Shown piece after piece: positions 21,836 to 31,804 of a DNA stretch of 64,000 nucleotides. The stretch is from assembly GCA_014155875.1 (NCBI GenBank), contig JACEFZ010017425.1, forward strand, positions 872,501-936,500, given 5' to 3'. This DNA is from Cepaea nemoralis. Taxonomy: Eukaryota; Mollusca; Gastropoda; Stylommatophora; Helicidae. A program made the position numbers and the translations under genes. The notes beneath the pieces are model-generated. The model saw only the letters and a list, made by a program, of their open reading frames with translations. It was not told the origin of the DNA and searched no databases. Within the stretch, counting starts at the first letter, position 1. Every line of letters starts with the position of its first letter.

Positions 21836-22240
21836 AGATACACTTACCTACCCACCTCAACATCAAACTGAACAAAATTCTCACATGATGCCCACACATC
21901 CAAGAAACAGGAAGAGCCACCATAAGATAATTGATACTCCTGAAGAAATTGGCTGGGGAACAACACTAAGAACAGGAAATATTCACTCGGTAATTGAATA
22001 CAGAGCAGCCTCATGGCTACTACCATCAAAAGTATTAACTAAACTGCAAAGTCACTGGAGGACTGGAAAGAATTCTCATCCTCACCTCGGAAACAATTGT
22101 TAGACTACCATTTATAATAATTATGTCACAAGAAAAACTAATCAACCATGCCAAATTACAAAGAATACCAGCCTACCCAGCAGATCAGCAGTGCTGAGAT
22201 AAAACTTAAAAGAGGCTGAAAATGTAAAACTTAAGCTGCC
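21836..22240 (+). mobile_element. Degraded LINE RT C-terminal region
   Basis: The forward 90-residue frame fits a known LINE pattern in which DxTLTYxxH is followed by RNxxxxKL, GTxWGxxxxTLRT and YSVAEYxAxxW. Here it reads TLTYPPQHQ, then GWGTTLRTGNIHSVIEYRAA and SW. It is heavily mutated and has no visible ends. Confidence 0.5.
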
Positions 22241-22315
22241 TGTACAAACAAGTGGTATATAATAACAGATGTGCTCCCAAATATCTCAGAAAATAAGAGT
22301 GCCTATAAGGTGTAA

Positions 22316-22603
22316 GGGAGCCTTGGTGGCATGATGCTTAGTGCATTTGCTACCAAGACAGTGGTCCGAGTTAAATCCCCAGCTGATTCAAGGTTATTTA
22401 TTTCGGGTCTGTGAGTCTGTGGTCGACCGAGCCTCATAAAAATGGGTACAAGAGAATTGTTCTAGCACTTTTCTGGGAAAGACAGGTGATAGGGAAGGGA
22501 CCTGACCACCCCATCTCATTGATCATGGCCTAGAATGTGAAGGCATACAACTTCACACCCCATCTCATTGATCATGGCCTAGTGAAAGCATACAACTTCA
22601 CAC
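22316..22603 (+). mobile_element. tRNA-derived SINE with internal duplication
   Basis: The head reads GGGAGCCTTGGTGGCATGAT with a B-box-like GGTCCGAGTTAAATCCCC. Near the 3' end a block of about 50 bases (CCCCATCTCATTGATCATGG onward to CATACAACTTCACAC) is duplicated in tandem. Ends are approximate. Confidence 0.6.
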
Positions 22604-23199
22604 CCCAATGGAATTAGCTCTGGGACTATCTTTACCTGTTGTCCGCAAAATGTATTAGAATGGAAACTCCTGTCCCAGAAATAACAAACAAATTATTAAG
22701 CAAAGTACATGTTTACATCTCTTATTTTGGCAGTTCTAGATTACATCTACATCATAACATGGAACCATGCCTACATCGACTAATCCTCAGATGAATCCAC
22801 TGAGATAGGAGGTAGTAAAATCTCCATTCACCTATACAGACAGACAAATCATTTCAATCTTTATACCCGCCAGTCACCTACTGAAACAAGCTCATCGCTA
22901 TTCAGACCAATCAGTACCTCTGCACAGACATGCACGGACACGCAAACAAACTGTCCACACAGACACTAGATCCATTATCTAAAATCTGCTGTCACCCAAA
23001 AAAAAAGATCAAAGCTGCCAATTATTCTCCCACAGAATATGATATTTATAGTCCAGTGGATCTAATCAAACTGGCACATGGAAATGTTAAAACAGTCAGA
23101 TTAAACACCTTGTCAAACAGTGCACATGATGCAGCCACCAGTGAGCACACATATCCCCTCAGCCTGTTACATACTCAGAACTGCAGATACAAATATATT
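22604..23199. other. Unassigned, possibly old LINE debris
   Basis: A 95-residue forward frame exists at 22930-23217 with no recognisable domain. The surroundings are repeat debris and I do not call a gene. Confidence 0.3.
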
Positions 23200-24520
23200 G
23201 GCACCTTGCCGTCTTGACAAACGATAGTTTGCTACATTGCGCTTCAAAAAGGCATAACTACAATCCATGGTGGTGGCGAATGTGACTGATAAGGCCAACT
23301 CGCACTGTAAATATTCATCCACAGTGGATGCATGTGAACACATAGTCATTTCCACCATCATGCACCATCTTACGTCTCACATGCTCGGCATGTGACTTAT
23401 CTGCAATAATGTTCTCCTTTGTCTTTATTCCATTTCTGATATTTGCCCTCCATGCAACACGTTCAGCAGCGACTTGCTCCCAGTGTGCATTATCAATGCC
23501 TGTATCGATCATGACCCGCTTACAAACATCTTTGTATCATAGTAGAGGCCGACCCTGAGATCTCTTACCCATCTGTAATTCACCAAAATAGATGTCCTTT
23601 GGTATTCTACCATCATCCATCCTCCTAACATGTCTTATCCATCTAAGTCTACGAAGACTGAGCATGGAATGTACCGTCACACAACCTGATCTTTCCAACA
23701 CTTCAGTATTTGTGATTTTGTCTTGCCACTTAATACCAAGTATTCTTCACAGACACCGCACATGAAAGCTGTTTAAACGTTTCTCTTGGTGAGAGTAAAT
23801 TGTCCTGGCTTCACTGCCATAAAGAAGAGTACTAAGGACACAGGCTTGATAGACAAAGACTTTTGTTTTGGCAGTAAGCTTCCTGTTCTCCCACTCTGTT
23901 TGTTAACCTGTTCATTGCTGTTGCTGCCTTGCCAATCCTGATGTTAGTTTCCTGATCTAGGGATAATTTGCTATTTACCTTTGATCCTAGATATGTAAAA
24001 TGGTCTACTATCTCTAGTTCGGCGGCGTCAATAAAGATTGATGGTACCCCATGTGCACCTTGTGACATAATCTGTGTCTTATTTTTGCTAATTGTTAAAC
24101 TAAATTCAGAACAAGCATTGGAGAATGCAGATAGCAGACGTAATTTTTCCTCAGAGTGGGTCGTAATTGCAGCATCATCTGCAAAAAGAAACTCTCTGAT
24201 CAGTATCCTCCTAATTTTGGTTTTGGCCTTCAATCTCTGAGCATTGTAGAGGCCGCCATCTGAGCATGTTTGAATGTATATACTGCCATCCTGATCACGA
24301 AAGGCATATTTCAGTAGAAGTGAAAAGAATATTCCAAAGAGGGTGGGAGCTAGTACACAACCTTGCTCCACTCTTGATTTCAAACTCTTCAGAAGTTGCA
24401 CCATCAAACTTGATTATACCCTTCATGCCTGTGTTCGATTATAGATTAAAGAACGATTCCACAATGGACAGAAGAGTTGGTGGGCAGCCAATCTTCTTTA
24501 GTGCCTTGAACAGACCCTCA
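23200..24520 (-). mobile_element. LINE Lz, RT to C2H2 finger, antisense
   Basis: The reverse strand reads RT blocks VEQGCVLAPTLFGIFFSLLL, REFLFADDAAITTHSEEKL and FSLTISKNKTQIMSQG, then FTYLGSKV. Next come frameshifted text with a RILGIKWQDKITNTEVLERS block, a RRMDDGRIPKDIYFGEL block, and finally a single C2H2 finger, YVFTCIHCGRIF then GLISHIRHHH (23290-23350). It is 5'-truncated at about 24520 and has several frameshifts. The copy at 5050-5455 is the same family. Confidence 0.85.
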
Positions 24521-24650
24521 CGACTTCATTTGCACACTGCACACACAAAACACCCAAAAACTCCAGTGAACATCCTTCAGATAAGCCCTCTCTGTGCAGA
24601 GGCTCATCATCAGTTCTGGTCACCAATAGCCACACTGAACATTAAATTCT
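24521..24650. other. Short unassigned spacer
   Basis: Non-coding DNA between two LINE fragments. No feature recognised. Confidence 0.3.
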
Positions 24651-24967
24651 AGGGTACCAGTAAGAATCTTCGATGGATTTATGGATGTCACCCTATAATA
24701 GATGAGTCTGAGTCTAGAAAAATAGTTCCATAGTGGAAGAAACTGCATGAAATCTTTGTGTACCTTAATCTATACAAGAAGATAATGCACATTGTATCGG
24801 CACTTCATGAGAAGGAGAAAGCTGAGTATGTCGAGATGATGGAAAAATTGGAGAGGAAAAGAGGCATGGGGAGACCAAGAGAGAATAGCATGGTGAAACA
24901 ATGATGCGGGAAATGATTGGCATTATACAAGACAGAAGGCTGAAGACAGACTTAATAACCAACATCC
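24651..24967 (+). mobile_element. LINE ORF2 C-terminal fragment
   Basis: Forward text KIMHIVSALHEKEKAEYVEM, then MEKLERKRGMGRPRE. This is the basic RxGRPR motif near the end of LINE ORF2. It is truncated at both ends. Confidence 0.55.
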
Positions 24968-25262
24968 CCATGGCATGGGGGAGCCGAGGTAGCATAGTGG
25001 CTAGACACTTGCCTGCCAACCCAATGGTCATGGGTTCAGTCTGCATCAGGGCAGATTCACATTTGTAAACATGGCCTGGACTACCAGGCTGACCCAGCCT
25101 AACATGGGTACCAAAAATTGTGTGGGAAGTAAATGTGGCTGGCATGATGCTGACCATATCACACACCGAACACAGATTGTCTATACAAATATCAATGTGC
25201 CTTAAGCCACGTAAAAGGGTCCTTTCTGACTTTTCACATACTTTTTGACTTTTACATAGCAT
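24968..25262 (+). mobile_element. tRNA-derived SINE
   Basis: The head GGGGGAGCCGAGGTAGCATA then GTGGCTAGACAC resembles a tRNA 5' half with an A-box. GGGTTCAGTCTGCATC is B-box-like at about 25033. The body runs to a TTTT-containing end near 25255. No clean target duplication was found. The position is about 150 bp before a TMEM185 acceptor. Confidence 0.65.
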
Positions 25263-25417
25263 GGATTAAAAGAAGAACCTATTACCGGAGGAGAAATATG
25301 TATTGAAAAACTATTACATAAGAGATGGTGTATGGAAGACTCAGTGAGAAAAGTACTCATTCTTAAAATTAAAAATATAGTTTAAATTATCTGGAATTTT
25401 TATTTTTACTTTCCCAG

Positions 25418-25541
25418 ATACTGCTGGCAAATCGTTTAGACAATATTAATGAATTTGAATTCATTACGGTTTCCATTCCATTGGTAATTTCTCTTCTGTC
25501 ACTAATGTGTCTCGCATTTGGAGCAAAGGGAGGCAACTGCT
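25418..25541 (+). CDS. TMEM185: TMEM185 coding exon
   Basis: This 124-bp exon enters in phase 0 (TTTCCCAG acceptor) and ends in phase 1 with one base T before GTAAGTATG. It encodes ILLANRLDNINEFEFITVSI, then PLVISLLSLMCLAFGAKGGN and C. The split codon makes W with 39874. Human TMEM185A has ILLVHKLDGHNAFSCIPIFV and PLWLSLITLMATTFGQKGGN here. It holds the last predicted transmembrane helix and the conserved KGGN before the cytoplasmic tail. Confidence 0.93.
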
Positions 25542-25577
25542 GTAAGTATGTCATAGCTACAATATTCTTGATTCATA

Positions 25578-26023
25578 TAGGGTGTATTTTTAATGACTGC
25601 AGTGTTTGAAAATATTGATTATTTGGTTGTTTCGGGATTTGAAATTTAAATATTGAGCACAACCCACTACTGGCAACGCCGATCGCATTCCGGCACAAAC
25701 CTAAGGCCTATCCACGTCATGGAAGCACTATACTCGAGTTTCGCCTTCGTTTGAGCTCGTCAGTAGTGCATATCCCTGACCGGATCCGGAAACAAGCCCC
25801 GGATCACGCGTGTGAAGCGGGTGTGTAACCACGCGGCACACACTGGACACGCCAAATTATCACACCGGAATACCACAACGCTACCCATCGTAGGTAGCAT
25901 TTGAAAATATTGTCAGTCCAAGTTTTGTAAACCCTCTGTAAAGTTCATGCAACATAATAGGTAAATATAAAACTTGGACTGGAAATATTTTCAAACACTG
26001 CCAGTCATTAAAAATACACCCTA
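25578..26023. mobile_element. MITE with about 40-bp terminal inverted repeats
   Basis: The 446-bp element starts TAGGGTGTATTTTTAATGAC and ends with its near-perfect complement. Complementarity extends about 40 bp to AGTGTTTGAAAATATT, and both ends are flanked by TA. It has no ORF. This fits a nonautonomous TA-targeting (Tc1/mariner-type) MITE. The central 230 bp is noticeably GC-richer than the ends and may be a captured or inserted segment. Confidence 0.85.
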
Positions 26024-26479
26024 TACCTGTTAATCTTCTAAGAAATGAAACCTGCATGCCTTACTGTAAAAAGTCAACACATATACAATACAAACATGTT
26101 CATTGTCACTGTTTATATCAGATAGATTGTTGGAGTGGTATAATTGCTAGTGTTAATATCAACTAGGTGGAATGCGTTATTTAAATTATGGAGAAGTATG
26201 CATTCAGCAGTTGAATCCCAAACATGTGTTTACAGTCCTGAGAGTAGCATGTACAAGTTCTATGTTATCTATATCCAGCCTGGACAATTACAATAACTAA
26301 GAGAAGTCTCCACAAAACAAAAAAGGTAATCATCATTATCATCATCATCTTCCACTTTTGCCATTGTGGGGAGGAATATTTAACATTCCAGCACCCAGTG
26401 GATGGCACTGGATAATGTCATTCCACGTTATTGCACAACGTCTTTGATGTCATCAATCCATTTTCTTCTCAGGTGGCCT
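26024..26479. other. Intron sequence without recognisable features
   Basis: AT-rich non-coding DNA with a short ATC-rich run near 26335. Nothing coding was seen. Confidence 0.4.
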
Positions 26480-27470
26480 CTTTCTATTGCATCAATCTTC
26501 TTTGATGAGGCGCCAGTGATGGGTGTTGCATTATATCAAGTTGAAGAAACAATATGTGGCACAAAGTGTTGATGCCTTGTCTGTCTTGTCTGTTTATATA
26601 AGCAAGATTGCAAACATTGAAGCACCAGGAATTGGAAGGATACTGACTTTTGCAGATGATGGCCTTGCATATAGGCACAGAAGAGACAACACACAGAAAG
26701 TGCAGGAAACAGTGAGCAAGGTGGTTGACTGGTTTACAGAGGTGGGTGTTGTCAACAACCCAGATAAGGCATCTGTGTTTTGGTGCTCCATGGACAATAG
26801 TATTGTTAAGCTGATACCCCACTCTCATAAAAAATAGCAGCAGAAACGTTAACAGAAAGAGTAGACTGAGATGCCTGGAATCACTTTTGACAAAACCTGA
26901 TCAGGGATCATGTGGTAAGAGTTGTTATGAGATCTAAGAGGGGACTCGGTGCTCTGAAAGTTATGGCATCAAGGGACATGAAATAAAGAATGTTGTTCGT
27001 ACTCTGTTAACATCTGATTCTCTCAGTAATTAAGTAATTGTGACTGTTTACAGTGTCAAAGAGTCAGTTGGTGAAACTAGAGATCATACAGAATGAAGAT
27101 ACGTAAGTGATCCTGGGATGCACAAGGGGGTACGCGATACATCCAAGTTTACCAATGATTGTAGACAGACTCAATATGCTGCAGGCTAAGTCCTATCTCC
27201 TAGTGGCCGCAGACAAAAACCACCCCCTGCTTGAAGCCCTGGACATAAAGGCCACAGGTTGGCTGATATGTGGAAAATCATAGCTGGCTCAGGCAGAGGA
27301 AACAATCAGAAAAACGTGCATGCTAGAGAACCTTGGGATAGGCGAGGAGTGGGACATAATGCCAGAGGAACAGTCATAATCACATTGGACTTGGAGTGCA
27401 GGGATTGGCCGCAGGTTGTCCTAAATGAGATGTGCAGCAATTTGTTCCATATGTTTTTACAGACTTGATG
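26480..27470 (+). mobile_element. LINE L2 (RNase H type) RT fragment, degraded
   Basis: The 104-residue frame at 26523-26837 reads SVYISKIANIEAPGIGRILT followed by FADDGLAYRHRRDNTQKVQE, the catalytic F-A-D-D region. Degraded text through 27250 matches the L2 copies near 50 and 60 kb. The N-terminal RT part and the RNase H domain are missing. Confidence 0.75.
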
Positions 27471-27780
27471 AAGTTGCTCTATTGCAACTGGTCCACCTGC
27501 TTTGTAGATTAAATTGAATGAAGGACTTGCATGATGAATTGGATTAAAGTGAGGTAGAGTTGCGCAATTCGTTTACCGCACTCTCTCGCTTGAGTCCATG
27601 TGAATTCAGTGGCAAGACAAGTCAAGATGGCGAGACGAATACAGGTGTAGTGGATGAACAGGGCGCATGATGACAGCTACCAGAAGCCACAGGCATGAGC
27701 TGGATGTCAGGCTTGGACTAGTGGGGAATGGGCCCTGAAAAGGGCGTGACAGCCATTCTTACGAAAGGTACTACCAATGC
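27471..27780. other. Unassigned short region between LINE fragments
   Basis: Non-coding. No recognisable element boundary. Confidence 0.3.
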
Positions 27781-27965
27781 CTGTCATCCCAGATTCCCCC
27801 AAGTGGAAAGAATAGGGCCACCAGTGAACATCACAGTAAACGGGGAGATACTGGAACAAGTAACATGTTTCTTATATCTTGGACGTGTAATAACAGATGA
27901 TGGCAGAAGTGAAACAGAAATGAAAATAGAGATGACCAAAAATACTTTCAACAACATTAACCTAC
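27781..27965 (+). mobile_element. LINE fragment (L1-like RT thumb)
   Basis: Forward text NITVNGEILEQVTCFLYLGR then VITDDGRSETEMKIEM. This is the region after the RT active site in L1-type LINEs (compare YKYLGTVITSDGRCREEI at 46.6 kb). It is 5' and 3' truncated. Confidence 0.65.
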
Positions 27966-28380
27966 AACATTTATCTGTTGGGTTATCTTCCTTGCATTCC
28001 AGACTAGTCCATAGCTGCTCAGATCCTCTCCCCAACATATGCATCAGCATCCGGAGGCTAATAGTGCCAGTTCTGTGTTGATTGACGAGACCCTTCATTC
28101 TCCCACTGTGCCTCTCATATCTGGCTGTGCCAATTTTAACTTACGAGTCTCTCATTCTGTACATTGAAGCGGATTCATTGACGGCAGAGTCCTCTGCTCT
28201 CGATATCTCTTTAAGAGCATTAATAATTGCACGATCCATGGGCTGGCCATCTACAGGAGATGCACAGCCAGCAAGTTTATCAGCTCGGTCAATTAAGGAG
28301 AACCATGTAAGTGATGCCATTGCAGTGTTGACAAGAGCACTGAAATCATCTCACCAGGAGGAAATTTGATCTAGTTTGCC
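27966..28380 (-). mobile_element. LINE L2 3' end, antisense
   Basis: The reverse strand encodes the far C-terminus after RNase H: NQHRTGTISLRMLMHMLGRG then SEQLWTSLEC. Degraded RNase H-region text runs on to about 28370. Confidence 0.65.
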
Positions 28381-28518
28381 CTGCATGGCATTGGCAATTG
28401 CCTGTCTATCATGGTGTTACATTTCCTGTTGATGCAGCAGAATGTTATCAGCAAATGACAGTCATGTCCCTCCCGTCCAACCAAGAATTGGCTCGTTGAA
28501 AAGATAGATGTAGCTGTT

Positions 28519-29132
28519 CCCCAGAGGAATTTAGATATGCAGAAAAGGCTTTTTGCATAAGTGCTGCATAAGTTACCTCCCCGACTTATCCCCTTCCTAT
28601 AAAGATATAATTGCACCCTCACTAACTGATTTAAGAGAATTTACAAGCACTTAATCTACATAAGCATTTACATACAGTTCGAAATATGGAAGAACTATGA
28701 GTTTAAATAATTACCATATTGTGTTTTAACTTTTCATGATCGTTCAACAATGGGTGAAATGAATAAATCAAACGTGTTGTTGAAATGTTAACATGATGAT
28801 GATTATTCTAGTTGATGATTTGGAAAATCCCCAGAGGAATTTAGATATGCAGAAAAGGCTTTTTGCATAAGTGCTGCATAAGTTACCTCCCCGACTTATC
28901 CCCTTCCTATAAAGATATAATTGCACCCTCACTAACTGATTTAAGAGAATTTACAAGCACTTAATCTACATAAGCATTTACATACAGTTCGAAATATGGA
29001 AGAACTATGAGTTTAAATAATTACCATATTGTGTTTTAACTTTTCATGATCGTTCAACAATGGGTGAAATGAATAAATCAAACGTGTTGTTGAAATGTTA
29101 ACATGATGATGATTATTCTAGTTGATGATTTG
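28519..29132. repeat. Near-perfect 310-bp tandem duplication
   Basis: 28519-28828 is repeated at 28829-29132 with no difference that I can see by eye. Both copies begin CCCCAGAGGAATTTAGATAT and end GTTGATGATTTG. The duplicated block is non-coding intron DNA with an ATGATGATG motif near its end. It is either a very recent duplication or an assembly artefact. Confidence 0.9.
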
Positions 29133-29479
29133 ATATGCTGGTGGATTGCAATGAGAGAATGGTGTGTGATTAAATGACATGTACACCATGTAGAAAATAA
29201 TATGTGCGTAACTTATTGGCACAACTGACGAAGAAACTCTTAGGATCAGGCTCCACTGTGAGATGGGTTGCATATTCAGCTTGCAGGATTCCCATTGTGT
29301 GCTTGCACGAGGATCAACCGCTCCATTATGTGATTTGATTGCTGATTGTCAGTGACTCCTATGAGAGCTGTAATGAAACAAATAAGGATGGGTAGTGTCT
29401 GTCTGTCTACACATCTCATAATGTGTGGGTGGGTGCGTGCATGCGTGCTTTGATTAACCGTCACCATCGGGACCAGGGA
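29133..29479. other. Intron sequence without recognisable features
   Basis: Non-coding. No element boundary recognised. Confidence 0.35.
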
Positions 29480-29532
29480 TGTGGCGGATAACTGAATAGA
29501 TGGATAACAGAAATCTCTTAATACATATGTTT

Positions 29533-29679
29533 CTTCTTCTTCTGCGTTCATCCGGAGTTTTTTTTTTTTCTGATGTGATTGCATTGTGCCTGTTTACAGC
29601 AGAACTGCGTTCTTGCGCCATTAGGCCGACACATCCGACTTCTGCAGGCATTTGTTGACCGGGTTGACCTTCCCGGGGT
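29533..29679 (-). mobile_element. E1-type SINE-like insertion with GAA tail
   Basis: A 147-bp insertion is flanked by TACATATGTTT (29522-29532 and 29680-29690). It begins with TTC repeats and TGCGTTCATCCGGAG, the 3' end of element E1 in antisense, and continues with the GTGATTGCxxTGTGxCTGxTT text seen at 43.7 and 46.0 kb. It is a 5'-truncated E1 copy. Confidence 0.85.
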
Positions 29680-29921
29680 TACATATGTTTAATAACGTGA
29701 TTTCACTGAAGGCTTGGGATGAAGATGAAAATAAAATCCGTTGTATTTAGTGTTACAAAATGATCAATATAAACTTCAGTATAATAGTAGTAATGTACAC
29801 ATGTATTGTAATACTATAAAACTACATTGCTTTAAAATAATCTGTCATCTCCTTCTGTGACTTTGAGGCTCAAGCTTTCTGCGCGGAGATGTTCCGTGCA
29901 GGATCTGTGTTGCATTTGAAG

Positions 29922-30233
29922 TCAGTCGATGCACTTTGACAACATTGTTTCTGCTTCTGGGTGGCTAGTTGTAGGTCGTTGGTTAAGAACTGATCCTTCA
30001 TCATCATCAGTTTCTTCTTCTTCAATGGTGGTCACACTAGAAACATTTTCATCATCGTTCAAAATTTCAAAACTTATATCCATTTTGTCACATTCCAACC
30101 AATCTGTTACGTCTTCTGGTGTAATGTTTTCACTGTTTAGTTCTACACTGTTGCACAATTGCACAATTTCTTCAACAGTAACAGTCTCAGTTCCTTCAGT
30201 TTCATCAATCAAACAATAGTTTATTCCACCCAC
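29922..30233 (-). pseudogene. Tigger/pogo transposase C-terminal remnant
   Basis: This 103-residue antisense frame contains ITPEDVTDWLECDKMDISFE followed by a long acidic stretch (EEEETDDDEG) and PTTSHPEAETMLSKC. This matches the C-terminal layout of pogo/Tigger transposases: a DIxxWLxxD motif, an acidic linker, then a HxEAxxxLxxxxxWL-type end. The CENP-B-like HTH and the DDE core are missing. It is not a host gene as far as the sequence shows. Confidence 0.6.
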
Positions 30234-30349
30234 TATTTAGGTTAGACACTGTAAGGTCAGCCCAGGCGACATTGAAAATAGCGTCCTTTATGTTGTATCT
30301 TAAATGTTTTTTAAAGATGATCATGGATAACAGAAACTGATGGGTTAAA

Positions 30350-31585
30350 TGAGTTGAGTTGTTGAGTTGAGTCAAGAACCGACATCACTGCACTCAGGAC
30401 ATTCCCATACGTACTCCGTCCCCTCGTTCAACAGCCAGCAAAGAGTCATACTACTAATCATACCCACCGCTATCTGATTAAAAGTTCTCCTGGTCTTTCC
30501 TCTGTTTTGAAATTCTTCCAGAACCCCTGCCGATCCCCCGCAATCTCATTCTTTCCACATATGGGTTCTCAATCTGTTCCTCCGCCTTCTCCACCTGGTT
30601 CCACAAGCGCACAACCACCTCCCCCTTGTCCATAGGCAAAATTCTACCAAGAGGTGCATTCCCTGCTAGCCTATCAGCCTCTTAATTCCCCCGTACACCC
30701 GCATGGCCAGGGCAAAATATCCATACAATTCTCACGATCTGTGACCTCTGAAGCGATGAGAGCCATTCCACACGAAACATTCCTTTCTCCACCTTGCTAA
30801 GCATACTCTTTGAATCTGTAATGAATACAATGTGTGTTGTAGTAGTCTCCTCTAGCCACTGGAATGCCGCTGTTACTGCCTCCACCTCCATTCTCATGCT
30901 GGAAGTCGTAGTCTCATATGCCAGACTCTCCTTTTTCAAGACTCGCCCATTAGCCTTTGCAATAAAGCCCCAGCCACTACGTCTGTTTCTCACCACTGAC
31001 CCATCAGTGTAGATGACTATGTCACCTTGATGTGTGTTGCTCTGGATCAGATGTTGCACTTCAGACTCAGTGCGGCCTGCTGCCCATTCTCTGCACTCAC
31101 GACCCAGTGTTATTACTACATTGTGCCAGTCCTTCATGTCTTCCGGAACTTCAACCCACTCTCTTTCACGATTGATGGTCTCCAGATCACACACCTGACT
31201 TATAGAAAGTTCTGCCTGTGCCATCCAGGACCTGCCTCGTCTTAGTCTATGACCCTTAACGATATCCATTGCTGCATGCAGCGGGTGATCCCTGTCTGTG
31301 GCAACTCTCAGGTACCATTTGGCCTGAAGGACCCTATGCCTAACCGTCATTGTTGGTAGCGTCAGGATAAGTCTCATGCATATAATTGGTGTGTCCTTTG
31401 TGCACCCCAGGATTAACCACATGGCAGCATTCTGTATGCGCTCCAACCTTTCAAGCTGGTTCTTTGATACTGTCAGCAGCCCGAAACCATACTCAGTGAC
31501 AGAAATTATTAACTGCTGAAAGAGCCTGTACAGCATCCTCTGATCTACCCCGGTTGCTGCCATAGCCCTCAATGCTGGATTAAAT
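30350..31585 (-). mobile_element. LINE L2, RT thumb to RNase H, antisense
   Basis: A 5'-truncated copy of the RNase H-bearing LINE. Its 3' tail is a TTGAG-type repeat (30350-30367), followed by the 3' UTR/C-terminal text seen in the other copies (AAGAACCGACATCAC on the + strand). The main ORF is 30682-31572. It ends a few tens of bases from a (TA)n tract. Confidence 0.85.
30682..31572 (-). pseudogene. LINE ORF2 fragment with RNase H domain
   Basis: This 296-residue open frame has a C-terminal RT extension in residues 1-180 (LERLERIQNAAMWLILGCTK, HRVLQAKWYLRVATDRDHPL). From about 185 to 296 an RNase H fold follows: DIVIYTDGSV (first catalytic D), MRMEVEAVTAAFQWLEE (E), IVFITDSKSMLSKV (D) and RIVWIFCPGHAGVRGN (the HAGV block). 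All acidic positions are present. RNase H downstream of RT is typical of I-group, LOA and related LINEs. The frame is truncated at both ends relative to a full ORF2. Confidence 0.85.
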
Positions 31586-31605
31586 GAGTGACGGTTAATC
31601 AGTTT

Positions 31606-31607
<2 letters not shown>

Positions 31608-31664
<57 letters not shown>
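31608..31664. repeat. (TA)n microsatellite
   Basis: About 57 bases of TA repeat. The mariner at 31665 is inserted at its edge, and TA repeats continue on the mariner's far side after 34250. Confidence 0.95.
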
Positions 31665-31665
<1 letters not shown>

Positions 31666-31804
31666 GAGGGGAAGTCAATAAGTCAGTCACAAATGGCTGT
31701 AGATAAATAACTAAATATGATAACGACTTGAAACAGTTTATTTTTATACATACATTGCCCCTTTATTTCTCAACATAATTTCCACCAACATTGATGCACT
31801 TATC

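Larger units (their letters stand above)
29480..30345 (-). mobile_element. Tigger/pogo-like DNA transposon relic
   Basis: GGATAACAGAAA-like strings occur near both edges (about 29502 and 30325), as in pogo-group inverted repeats. The antisense strand carries a transposase C-terminal remnant. A SINE-like insertion at 29533-29679 splits the left end. The HTH and DDE catalytic parts are absent, so this is an internally deleted copy. Confidence 0.6.

Noticed and set aside
29922..30233. Acidic host protein
   Set aside because: The WLECD motif and layout match the C-terminus of pogo/Tigger transposases, and inverted-repeat-like strings flank it.
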